NCBI GenBank assembly: GCA_964384625.1
Contig: CAYLNH010000002.1
Span: 44,050 to 108,049 of the forward strand
DNA: 64,000 bases
Source: CAYLNH01 sp964384625
GTDB taxonomy: Bacteria; Verrucomicrobiota; Lentisphaeria; JABSQK01
Direction of reading: 5' to 3'
The position numbers and the translations under genes were made by a program. Below the pieces are notes generated by a model. It saw only the letters and a list, made by a program, of their open reading frames with translations, had not been told where the DNA came from and made no database searches. This document shows positions 18,301 to 26,000 of the stretch, in pieces. How positions within the stretch are numbered: position 1 is the stretch's first letter; every line of letters begins with the position of its first letter.

Positions 18301-18907
18301 GCTCGACCTGGTGCACCGGAAGGACGGCGAGCTGTTCATCCACGGCGGCGGTCGCATCGGCATTGCCGAGGCGACCATCTACAAAATCCCTTTGATCAAT
18401 GATTTCTTCCGCATCGTCCGCGCCGTGCCCGTCCTGGGGCGTGTGATCTCGCCGGACGACGCCGCCAAGATAACCAAACTCGAAGCGGACGTCTCGTTCG
18501 AGGGCAAGCGCATTGACATCACTCGAGCGCAGACCGACGGGAAGGTTATTGCTCTGGATGCCAACGGCTACTACTGGTGGGAGACCGGCGGCGTCGACAT
18601 CCGCGTCCGCGCGGAGATCATCAAGATCGGGTTCTTTCGCCGCTTGTTTGTCCGTCGTATGATTGGCACCCTGGACGATTACGAGTGGGAGAAGTGGGCC
18701 TTCTTCAAGGACTTGATTCGGGACACCAAGAAGCCTGTCGACCCGGCGAGTATCGGCAAGGAAGAACGCCGGAAGCTTGAGAAGACGGAGGATGGCGATA
18801 CCAGTGGTGACGTCCTTGAGATCGTCCCCGTCCCGGAAGTCGAACCGGACAAATCGGATGCCGGGGACAGCGCGCTTGACAACACCGAGAAGAAAGAGAC
18901 ACAATAG
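15317..18907 (+). CDS. AsmA/TamB-like large envelope protein
   Basis: This 1196-residue protein has an N-terminal signal anchor (LTWLLWSLTILVLLAVAIDV) followed by a very long beta-strand-rich region. The C-terminal block (MRGRLTGRFLLDL ... GGGRIGIAEATIYKIPLIND and VLGRVISPDDAAKITKLEAD) resembles the AsmA-like C-terminal domain of large AsmA/YhdP/TamB relatives. Proteins of this class form hydrophobic grooves bridging the two membranes and are linked to phospholipid transport. A short charged C-terminal tail is rich in Lys and Glu. mtlD starts 6 bp after its stop, so it likely heads an operon with mtlD, pfkB-like and the short SPFH gene. The biochemical role is inferred from the family. Confidence 0.78.
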   Translation: MSLHLRKRLLRRLRQALTWLLWSLTILVLLAVAIDVYCETAGLPRFVVRRYIVDRLADDGIYSEVGGVKAGLLNGIVIDQLTVRDRELGAYKLAQFNEVRLSIAPSQIFNETKKIRQIVARDGRIWMPLEHPGPDGSGDYVPVKVKHLNITLVRDYSSAAPDELRFAEIDADAVVYEGVNVRVRRTILRWTHDPTAPKQPLTVKPLLDKIPPVVHRVLDEVREVGLQTAPGRPVELTVAVNSDLDQPEQTQLELALAARNLLYNGLYLTRAELDAGLRPDAIQIDKLRLDIEDDEYVQATGRLDRGSGRFTGAVAVRTYPGKVLRAVAPEMLKHIRDFRFDGPPPRLDLTIHRADRHDLKAGDYTLDATVRDVVYVEAPVRNAKATVNYRAGEIEIPSVVAVLGPDYDLRGRVHYSTRHKDLFVRAAFAGDPRVFRLFSRDQKFRRDLTDAWQMFEFSPLARPRLNMDLYRWHNDDGPQAVLEGDMAATSFRFNGVFVSAMQGTTVIDFNQRLLLVDRLEIYRNGAPAIGQIAYSFPRENPSVRFDLESNFDTNAVMTLIMKQWKGMLARQGWSFKQTPYVHASGHAALKRAADYKVGVRVEAPFASWQDFKGQGARAHLLFTPDLVSIQANAERIDHLGWIYRDVKATDFKVTPESLQAHFSGTSAAIGNVTFAQPDLRLESDMKDVVLKQLKCKSVVVGMGDNERLRLGATALPRLEIKDGQVETMGVARGVSHVYGRTGNEKEITRAKALTAAVNWRDDALTIKGDLDGVEWLPQNVSAAKTSFTTVLKDDAVHTRLGAPKAVFASGLELRQCIFRTSTKDRETKASFEIKEARYNETTAADVSGDFTYEGSSWQAKNIRCKQLKSGPFQLVNAGGDAVYAYDTFSMKAKAEKMLVGSIAKDGDKKKSDSKTASPKWEIPNVSAKIFFQDGVWGVRDLQGRLYDGKLFGQLQYDTKKRTSKVVLNLLHAELAQFRRTPDSKSMRGRLTGRFLLDLVHRKDGELFIHGGGRIGIAEATIYKIPLINDFFRIVRAVPVLGRVISPDDAAKITKLEADVSFEGKRIDITRAQTDGKVIALDANGYYWWETGGVDIRVRAEIIKIGFFRRLFVRRMIGTLDDYEWEKWAFFKDLIRDTKKPVDPASIGKEERRKLEKTEDGDTSGDVLEIVPVPEVEPDKSDAGDSALDNTEKKETQ

Positions 18908-18913
18908 AACGCC

Positions 18914-20092
18914 ATGGGAAATGCCGTAATCTTTGGCGCCGGCAATATCGGGCGGGGTTTCATCGGACAACTCTTTGCCGAGTCCGGCCTGCGCGTTGAC
19001 TTCGTCGACATTGATCGCGAACTCATCGATTATCTCAATCAAACCGGCAGCTACCACCTGCAGGCCGTCTTCAATAACGACACCGATGAAACCACCGTGG
19101 CGCCGGTCGGCGGCATCCCGGCTGACGATTCCGCCGCCGTGCAGGAGGCTCTGACGACGGCGGCGATTGCCGCCACCGCCGTCGGCGCGCGGGCGCTGAA
19201 ATTCGTCGCGCCGAATCTGGCCGCCGGCATCGCCTGCCGCGCCGCTGCCGCCGCCCCGCCGCTGAACGTCATCCTCTGTGAAAACCTGAAGAACGCCGCC
19301 GGCATCGTGCGTGAGATGGTTGCCGATCACGTTCCGGCCGCCGCCCGCGACTATTTCAACACGCAGGTCGGTTTTGTTGATACCGTCATCGGCCGCATGG
19401 TGCCCCCGCCCGATCCGGAAATGCGCGCGCAGGACATCGGTTTGATCCGCGTCGAACCTTACAAAGAACTGCCGGTTGATGCCGACGGCTTCAAGGGCGC
19501 CGTCCCGCAGATCGCCTGTATGACCGCGCATCACAACTTCCGGCGGTTTACTGCGCGCAAGCTCTACATCCATAACTGCGGCCACGCGCTGTTGGCCTAT
19601 CGCGGTTGGCTCAAGAGCCATGAGTACGGCTGGCAGGCCCTCGCCGACCCCGAGGTCAAGGAGTTCCTGTTCGCCGGCTGGGAGGAAAGCGCCGCCGCCG
19701 TTGCCGTGGAATACGCCGCCGATATCGACTGGCTGCGCCGGCATATGCAGGACCTCTTTGTCCGTTTCGGCAACCGCGCCCTCGGTGATACGGTCTTTCG
19801 TCTCGGTCGCGACCCGATCCGGAAACTCGGGCCGACCGACCGCCTGGTTGCTCCGGCAAAACTGGCCGCCGCCGGCGGCACTGTGCCGACCTACCTGGCC
19901 GGCGGCGTTGCCGCCGCGTTCTGCTTTGCACCCGATGACGACCCCGTCGCCCGGCAACTGCAGCAGCGGCTCGCCGCCGAAGGACTGCCCGCACTGTTGC
20001 AGGATATCTGCGATATCGACCCGGCATCCGCCCTGGGCGGCGCTGTCTGCAAGCAATACGAGAAACTGCATAATGAAGATAACCGACAGTAG
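18914..20092 (+). CDS. mtlD: Mannitol-1-phosphate 5-dehydrogenase family
   Basis: MtlD oxidises mannitol 1-phosphate to fructose 6-phosphate with NAD. The 392-residue protein opens with the dinucleotide fold AVIFGAGNIGRGFIGQLFAE. The polyol dehydrogenase catalytic region ARKLYIHNCGHALLAYRG carries the Lys, Asn and His residues used by the family. VDTVIGRMVPP and LIRVEPYKELPVD are also typical. No mannitol PTS transporter is nearby. The gene therefore may serve polyol synthesis, or use of polyols imported by other means. It is packed between the AsmA-like gene (6 bp) and the PfkB kinase (12 bp). Confidence 0.85.
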   Translation: MGNAVIFGAGNIGRGFIGQLFAESGLRVDFVDIDRELIDYLNQTGSYHLQAVFNNDTDETTVAPVGGIPADDSAAVQEALTTAAIAATAVGARALKFVAPNLAAGIACRAAAAAPPLNVILCENLKNAAGIVREMVADHVPAAARDYFNTQVGFVDTVIGRMVPPPDPEMRAQDIGLIRVEPYKELPVDADGFKGAVPQIACMTAHHNFRRFTARKLYIHNCGHALLAYRGWLKSHEYGWQALADPEVKEFLFAGWEESAAAVAVEYAADIDWLRRHMQDLFVRFGNRALGDTVFRLGRDPIRKLGPTDRLVAPAKLAAAGGTVPTYLAGGVAAAFCFAPDDDPVARQLQQRLAAEGLPALLQDICDIDPASALGGAVCKQYEKLHNEDNRQ

Positions 20093-20104
20093 AGGAAACT
20101 GCCC

Positions 20105-21250
20105 ATGTCAACTGAAATTGTGGTTGCCGGCCATGTGTGCCTGGATGTGATTCCACAAGTCGACCACCCCGTCGACCTGGCTCCCGGAAGACTGTATTTC
20201 GTCGGCCCACCGACCATGGGTACCGGGGGCCCCGTGTCAAACACCGGCGTGGCCATGCATATCCTCGGCGTCAACACCATGCTCATGGGCAAGATCGGCG
20301 ACGATGGCTTCGGCCGGTCCATTATCAGCCTGTTCGATTCCTATAGCCCCGAAATGGCCAAGGGCATGATCCGCGTCCCCGGTGAAACCACCTCCTACAG
20401 CGTCGTCCTCAACATCCCCGGCCGCGATCGAACATTCCTTCACTGCCCCGGCGCCAACGACACCTTCGTCGCCGACGACATCAACTACGACCAGGTCGCC
20501 GCCGCCCCCTTGTTCCATCTCGGCTATCCGCCGCTGATGGCCGGCATCCGCGACAACAACGGGGCCGAACTCGTCAAGATCTATCAGCGCGTCAAGGAAC
20601 TCGGCGTCACCACGTCGCTGGACATGGCCATGCCCGATCCCGACAGTGACAGCGGCCGGGTCGACTGGCAGCAGGTCCTGGCCGACGTCGGGCCGTACGT
20701 TGATGTCTTCCTCCCCAGCGCCGATGAACTCCTGTTCATGGTGGATCGCGAAAACTACGGCGAAGGCGATAACCTGACCGGTGACGCCGTCTCCGGACTG
20801 GGCCAGAAACTGCTGGAGATCGGTTGCGCCGTTGCCGGCGTCAAACTCGGTTCGCGCGGCCTCTATATCCGCACGGCCGGCCGCGAGCGACTGGCGCAGA
20901 TGGGAAAACTCAAGCCCGTCGACCTGGATGATTGGGCCGATCGCGAGCTCTGGTTTCCCGTCTTTCAGGTCGACAATTTCGTCGGGGCGACCGGCGCCGG
21001 GGATACCACCATTGCCGGCTTCCTCTGCGCCCTGCTGAAAGGGCTGCCCATCGAACGCGCCGGCTTCGCCGCCAATCTGGTCGGCGCCATGAACGTGCAG
21101 CACGCCACCGCACTGGGCGGCCTGACCTCCTGGGACGAAACAATGGCCGCCTTCGATACCATGCCGCGAACCACAGTCGATCCCGGTGCGGACAACTGGA
21201 CGCGCGACGAAGACACGCGCCTCCTGCACGGACCCAGAGATCAGAGCTGA
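20105..21250 (+). CDS. PfkB-family carbohydrate kinase
   Basis: This 381-residue ribokinase/PfkB-family sugar kinase has GPPTMGTGGPVSNTGVAMHI and LGVNTMLMGKIGDDGFG in the N-terminal substrate region. The C-terminal signature is VGATGAGDTTIAGFL near residue 295, with the catalytic Asp in GAGD. The substrate cannot be read from the sequence. Placement directly after mtlD suggests a hexose, polyol or derived sugar. A good ribosome-binding site (GAGGAA) precedes the ATG. The short SPFH gene follows after 30 bp. Confidence 0.88.
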   Translation: MSTEIVVAGHVCLDVIPQVDHPVDLAPGRLYFVGPPTMGTGGPVSNTGVAMHILGVNTMLMGKIGDDGFGRSIISLFDSYSPEMAKGMIRVPGETTSYSVVLNIPGRDRTFLHCPGANDTFVADDINYDQVAAAPLFHLGYPPLMAGIRDNNGAELVKIYQRVKELGVTTSLDMAMPDPDSDSGRVDWQQVLADVGPYVDVFLPSADELLFMVDRENYGEGDNLTGDAVSGLGQKLLEIGCAVAGVKLGSRGLYIRTAGRERLAQMGKLKPVDLDDWADRELWFPVFQVDNFVGATGAGDTTIAGFLCALLKGLPIERAGFAANLVGAMNVQHATALGGLTSWDETMAAFDTMPRTTVDPGADNWTRDEDTRLLHGPRDQS

Positions 21251-21280
21251 TTCGCCAAGCAACGCGCGAGGATTGCCGCC

Positions 21281-21844
21281 ATGCAACCCCATCTGATCTT
21301 CATCATTATGTTCCTCGTTGTCTTCGCGTTGACGACGATGGGAATGATTGTCTGGACGCTGAAGTGGTACCGGCGAGTGGAGCAGGGCAAAGCTCTTGTG
21401 ATCACCAAGCGGCAGCGCGTCGACGTTTCGTTCACCGGCAATGTGGTGATCCCCATTCTCTGGACTGCCGAGGAAATCGATATCCGCATGCACCAGATCG
21501 ATATCGAAAAGACTGGTGACGAGGCCGTCATTTCCAAAGACGGCCAGGCCTTCGATGTCAAAGCCACCTTCTACGTCAAAATTAACCAGACGCAGGAAGA
21601 CATCCTGAACGTGGCGCAGACGTGCGGCTTTGAAAACGCCGGCGACGCCGACTACGTCCGCAGTTTTTTCACCCCGAAATTCGAGCACGCGATCGGCGAA
21701 GTGGCCGCCGGATTGACTGCAGACGAACTGCACCGGCAACGCGAGCATGTCATCGAGAACATCTGCCAGACCATCGGCTTCGATCTCAATGGGTTTGTTC
21801 TCGAAGACGTCGCCCTCCACGATCTCCGCAAAACGCCGCAATGA
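21281..21844 (+). CDS. Short SPFH-domain membrane protein (flotillin N-terminus only)
   Basis: This 187-residue protein has one N-terminal membrane helix (LIFIIMFLVVFALTTMGMIV) followed by an SPFH domain. It is closely similar to the N-terminal third of the flotillin at 34809-36911: compare LKWYRRVEQGKALVITKRQR with LKWYRKVEQGTALIINKRKK, and both contain VVIPILW. The Glu/Ala-rich coiled coil and the C-terminal flotillin domain are absent. The protein ends naturally after KTPQ, where the full-length paralogue has EQTPKDS. It may modify or cap flotillin assemblies; this is inference. It is the last gene of the AsmA-mtlD-pfkB run and is followed by repeat element D. Confidence 0.8.
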   Translation: MQPHLIFIIMFLVVFALTTMGMIVWTLKWYRRVEQGKALVITKRQRVDVSFTGNVVIPILWTAEEIDIRMHQIDIEKTGDEAVISKDGQAFDVKATFYVKINQTQEDILNVAQTCGFENAGDADYVRSFFTPKFEHAIGEVAAGLTADELHRQREHVIENICQTIGFDLNGFVLEDVALHDLRKTPQ

Positions 21845-21871
21845 TCCGCCGCACGAAACTCGGGATACGGG

Positions 21872-21921
21872 ACACGGGTATGGCGTATCTCCGGTTCCTG
21901 CGTCGCGTCATTATTGATGCG
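21872..21921 (+). repeat. Dispersed repeat D, copy 1 (between convergent genes)
   Basis: This 50-bp element matches the reverse complement of 43242-43291 at about 46 of 50 positions. Shared cores include GCGTATCTCCGGTT and GCGTCGCGTCATTATTGA. It contains a small hairpin built on GCGTCA/TGACGC-like arms (imperfect in this copy). Both copies lie between the 3' ends of convergent genes. Confidence 0.85.
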
Positions 21922-21969
21922 TTCCTGCGTTACAGGCTTCGTCAATGAACAATGACGCCAACGGCCGGC

Positions 21970-23028
21970 CTACTCCTGGTAAATCGGCAGAAACTGATAG
22001 CGAATGCTCAGGCAGATGACCGCGAAGGCGGTGGCGTAGGTGCCGCCGTAGGACCCCTGGTGTTTGGCGAACTCGCCGTCCTTCTGTTGCAGGCGGACCA
22101 GGACGTTTTCCAGTTTCGGCAGCAGTTTCTGGCGGTAGTGCCCGCCAAGCATGTTGGCGGCCGTTCCGACATAGTAGGACTGGTAGTAGAAGTAGTTGCC
22201 GGCGGCCGGATTGAAGCTGAGAAGATAGCTCGCGGACGAACGGATCTTCGCCTTGTCGCCGCCGCTGTCGTCGGCGCCCATCGCCAACATGCTGACCACC
22301 CCCGCCGAACGCATCGCGGCCGACGCGTTACCGCCGTTATAGGTGAACGCTTTGTCCCGCGGGTTATACATCCGGCGGACGAAATTCTTTGCGTCGTCGA
22401 TCACCTCTTTCGGGACCGGCAATTTGCAGTTCTGCGCCGACCGCAGCGCCAGAATCTGCCACGCGGTAACCGAGAGGTCGGCGTCGTGGTTGGTTGTCTT
22501 GTAGCGCCACCCGCCGTAATGGTTGCCTTTCTTCTTGCACTGCGCTTTGAGGATGACGGGGAGGGCCAGACCGAGGGCGCGGCGGATGGCTTTGTTGTCT
22601 TTCTCCGCGGCCATCATCCCGTAGGCCTCGCCCAGGGCCAGCGTGCAGATCCCCTGGCCGTACATGCGGGCGTTCCCCTGTTCACCGAACAGGCCCTTGC
22701 CCTTCTCTGCCGCGGCCACGAGATAACGGATGCCGAGCTCGAGGTTCTGGCCGTACTTCGATCGTCCGGGGAAGTTGCCGCTGGCCATCAGCGCAATACA
22801 GGCCAACGCCGTGTCGGTATGCACCAGCTTGCCCTTGAACTCCCCGGTGGACGGATTCTGCTGCCGGACCAGCCAGGCAAGGCCGCGCTGCACGGCGCGG
22901 TCTACCGAGTCGCGTTTGCGGATCTGCTTCAGGTGCTTCTCGTCTGCATCGCTGCGGCTCTGGCCCATCGCCGTCCAGGCGCTCAGCAACAACAGAGCGC
23001 CGACGATGCGGGTCAGCGATCCTGCCAT
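21970..23028 (-). CDS. Secreted squalene-cyclase-like alpha/alpha-toroid protein (1)
   Basis: This protein of about 352 residues has a signal peptide (LTRIVGALLLLSAWTAMGQS). It then carries repeated helical units of the prenyltransferase/squalene-oxidase type: RGLAWLVRQQNPSTGEFKGK, TDTALACIALMASGNFP, GQGICTLALGEAYGMM and DADLSVTAWQILALRSAQN. Such toroid proteins are common in secreted form in PVC bacteria, and their function is not established. The cyclase catalytic Asp motif (DxDD) is not seen, so enzymatic cyclisation is unlikely. ATG at 23028 is chosen, with an alternative at 23052. The start overlaps the end of the giant-protein gene by 16 bp, indicating co-translation. A paralogue is at 44489-45667. 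Confidence 0.75.
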   Translation of the reverse strand: MAGSLTRIVGALLLLSAWTAMGQSRSDADEKHLKQIRKRDSVDRAVQRGLAWLVRQQNPSTGEFKGKLVHTDTALACIALMASGNFPGRSKYGQNLELGIRYLVAAAEKGKGLFGEQGNARMYGQGICTLALGEAYGMMAAEKDNKAIRRALGLALPVILKAQCKKKGNHYGGWRYKTTNHDADLSVTAWQILALRSAQNCKLPVPKEVIDDAKNFVRRMYNPRDKAFTYNGGNASAAMRSAGVVSMLAMGADDSGGDKAKIRSSASYLLSFNPAAGNYFYYQSYYVGTAANMLGGHYRQKLLPKLENVLVRLQQKDGEFAKHQGSYGGTYATAFAVICLSIRYQFLPIYQE

Positions 23029-26000
23029 TTTCGGCTTTCTCTGGATATCCATTCAAGGTACCGCCTGTTGGCCTTACGATAATATGGACTGTACAGGTTG
23101 CGACTGCTCTGGCCCGAACTGCCTTCCAGTTCGAGGTCCGGCTCAAACCAGGCGCCGCTCAGATCGCCGGCTGGAATGTCGGCCATCAGTTCCAGCGCGC
23201 GCGGGTTGATCTCGCCGGCGTCGTCCGCATCGAGGCGGCGCGCCGCCTGTTTCGCCGCCTGGCGTGCCAGCAGCCGGGCGGCAATCGACAGTTCGGCGGC
23301 GGCTTGCTCAAACTGGGCCGCCTGGGCTGCCGGCTTCTCGTCGGTCAGAAGTTCCCCAGCGTTGGTGAGATCCGCCAGCACACGAACGAGTTTGGTATCC
23401 AGGCGGCGTTGTTCCGGCGGAATGTTGATTGTCGGATCCGGGCGCAGATTGCCGCGTGAGATATCGGCTTGCGCCTGTTGCCGCAGGACCTCCTCGGCCA
23501 GCAGTTCCTGGGCCCGGCGGGCATCGTACATGCCGCCGGTAAGCTGTTTCGCCGCGGCCGCGGCCACGGCGAACGCCCCCTGGTTTACCTGTTCCGCCAT
23601 GCTGCTGTAGGCCGCCGCCTGCTTGTCGACATCCGTCACCGAAGTACGGACTTGGGCCAAGGCCTCGTCCAGCTCTTTGATCGCGTCCTGCAGGATGCGC
23701 TCCCCCTCTCCGGCATCGTCCCCGGCTGCAGCAAAGAGCCTGGCGGCGGGCTTGCCGAGGTCGCCGGCCTGCGTCGCGGCGGCTTTGCCTTTGGCGGGCG
23801 TATCGGCGTTGGCCGCCTCCTGCAGAGCCTTCTGCTGTTCGGCATTCCCCTGGAACACGGCGTCGGCGGCGGCCTGTCCAGCGGCTTTGAGCTGCTGCGC
23901 CGCGAGTTCCAGCCTGGCCGCCGCCGCCTGGCCGAATTCGGTGGCGGCGACATTGTCGGCGGCCGTTTCGAAGCGGCCGTCGCGGATCTGGGTGAGGGCC
24001 GCGGTCAGTGTCTCTTTCTCGGCCTGGAGGCGACGCTCCCGGGCCGTCAGCGCTGTCTTCGTCTGGCCGAGATAGGCCTGGCGTTCGGCAATGATCTCAC
24101 TTGCCCGGCGGGTCTGCATGTTGTCGGGCACTGCGGCATCGGCCAGTTCCTTCAGGTGGTCGGCCGCGCGTCGGCCGGTGTCGCGGGCGTCAGCAAAGCG
24201 GGTGGCGATAGCCGTACCTGTTTGGCCGGCGGCGGTCGCCTGTTTGATCGCCTCTTCCAGATCGTTGGCCATCGCCTGGCGGGCCGCCAGCTGCAGGGTT
24301 TTGCGCCGCCCGACATCGCTCTCGGCGGCGGCGGCTTCGAGGGCCTCGCGGATGCCGTCGTCGACCATGGTTTCGGCCTGTTGCAGATCCGTCACGATCG
24401 CTCCGGCCGCGGCAAGGTCGGCGATCAGCGCCGCGGCCCCCGCGAACTCCCCGGCGGCTGCCTGCTGTGCGGCTCGCCGCAGCGGCAGTCGGCGCTCGTC
24501 CTGCTCACGCCGAGCGGCTTCCAGGCGGGCGGCGAGTTGGACCTGGTCGTCGAGGTCACGCCCGGTTTGGCGGACGATAGTTAAGGCGCGTTCCGGACGG
24601 TTGGCCGCGGCCTGCCGCCGGGCTTGCTCGAGCTTTCGGCGCAGATCCTTGGCGGCAGCCTGCGCGGCGTCGGCAAGCAGGTCCGCGGCCCGTCGGGCAT
24701 CATCGCCAAGGACCTCCCTGGCGGTTTCGGCGGCGTCTTGGAAGACGGCGGCGGCGCGCTCTTCGCCGGCTTGTCGGGCCGCCCTGGCCGCGGCGCTGTA
24801 ATCGCCGGCGCGCGCCCGGCGGCGGGCCTCCGGGACGTCCTTTTGCAGCAGGCGCACGGCTTCGCGGGCGGTGTCGTTCATGCGGCCGTAGCGGGCCCAG
24901 TCCGTCAGGAGCAGGTGTGCGGCCAGCGCGCGGGCCGCAAGCTGCCGATCGGTTGTCATGGCTTCGGCGGCCTGCCGAAGTTGGCGGGCGGCAAGGCGAT
25001 AGTCATGGCGTGCGAGAAACCGGCGGGCCAATTGCAGTTCAAGCACGATGGTGTCCGCGACCTCCGCGGAAGCGGCGGCGACGGCCTGCTGCAGCCGGTC
25101 GAGATCGTCGGCCGCTTCGCGGATCTCGGGCGGCTGCTCGGACCGGCGGCGGCCCGCCGCGGCCCAGGCGCTGTCGATGTCCTTGCCGAAATGCTGCAGG
25201 AACGTCAGTTCCTTGCCGCCGCAATGTCGGATCGCCAGCGCCGTGGCGGCGGCGGCTCGAATGTAGTCGCGGCCGGCGGCGGCCTGAGCGGCGCGGTCCA
25301 TTGCCAGCGCGGCGGTGGTCGGCAGGCGTTCGCGCTTTTCCGCAGCCCGGCGCAGCCGCGAAGCCAGGCCGGCGGGCAACCGTTCGAGACGAGCCGTCGC
25401 GGCTTCCGTGTATTTGTCGGCCGCGGCCGCGGCCAGATCCCTTGCCGGCCCCGGCGACAGCGTCTGCACCAGTCGAGTCATACTCGCTGCGGCAGCTGCG
25501 TAGTCGCCGCGTCGCGCCCGGTTCAGGGCGTCGACATTGTTCAGTAGAACTGCTGTTGCGGAGGCGTCGTAAGCTTCTTCGTTCATTGGCACCAGCGTGG
25601 GGGCGGGGGCCCAGATGCGGCGGGCTGACTGCGTCAAGCGCCGCAGCTGCTGCTGCAGGCGATGCGGGGCAACGGGTTTGGCAACGTCTTGCCGGAGCCG
25701 GTCGGCCGCCGTCGCGATCCGGTCGAAGAGCGGGCTCTGTGTCTGGCGGATGAACTTGGCTAATTCCGCCAGAGCCTGGGCGGCGAGTTTCTGCTGCCGG
25801 CCGATCGCGGCGTCCAGTTGCTTCGGCGCGGTCGCCGTACCGGCGGCGCGACGCTGATCCAGTTGTGCCGCCAACTGCTGCATGGCCTGTTCCACGTTGA
25901 CAACTGCTGCCTCGAGCCGGTCCGCCGTGCCGGCCGTCTGCTCGGCCAGTTTCAATTCGAGCTCGTAGTGCGCCAGTATGCGCTGAAGCTGCTCCAGCCG

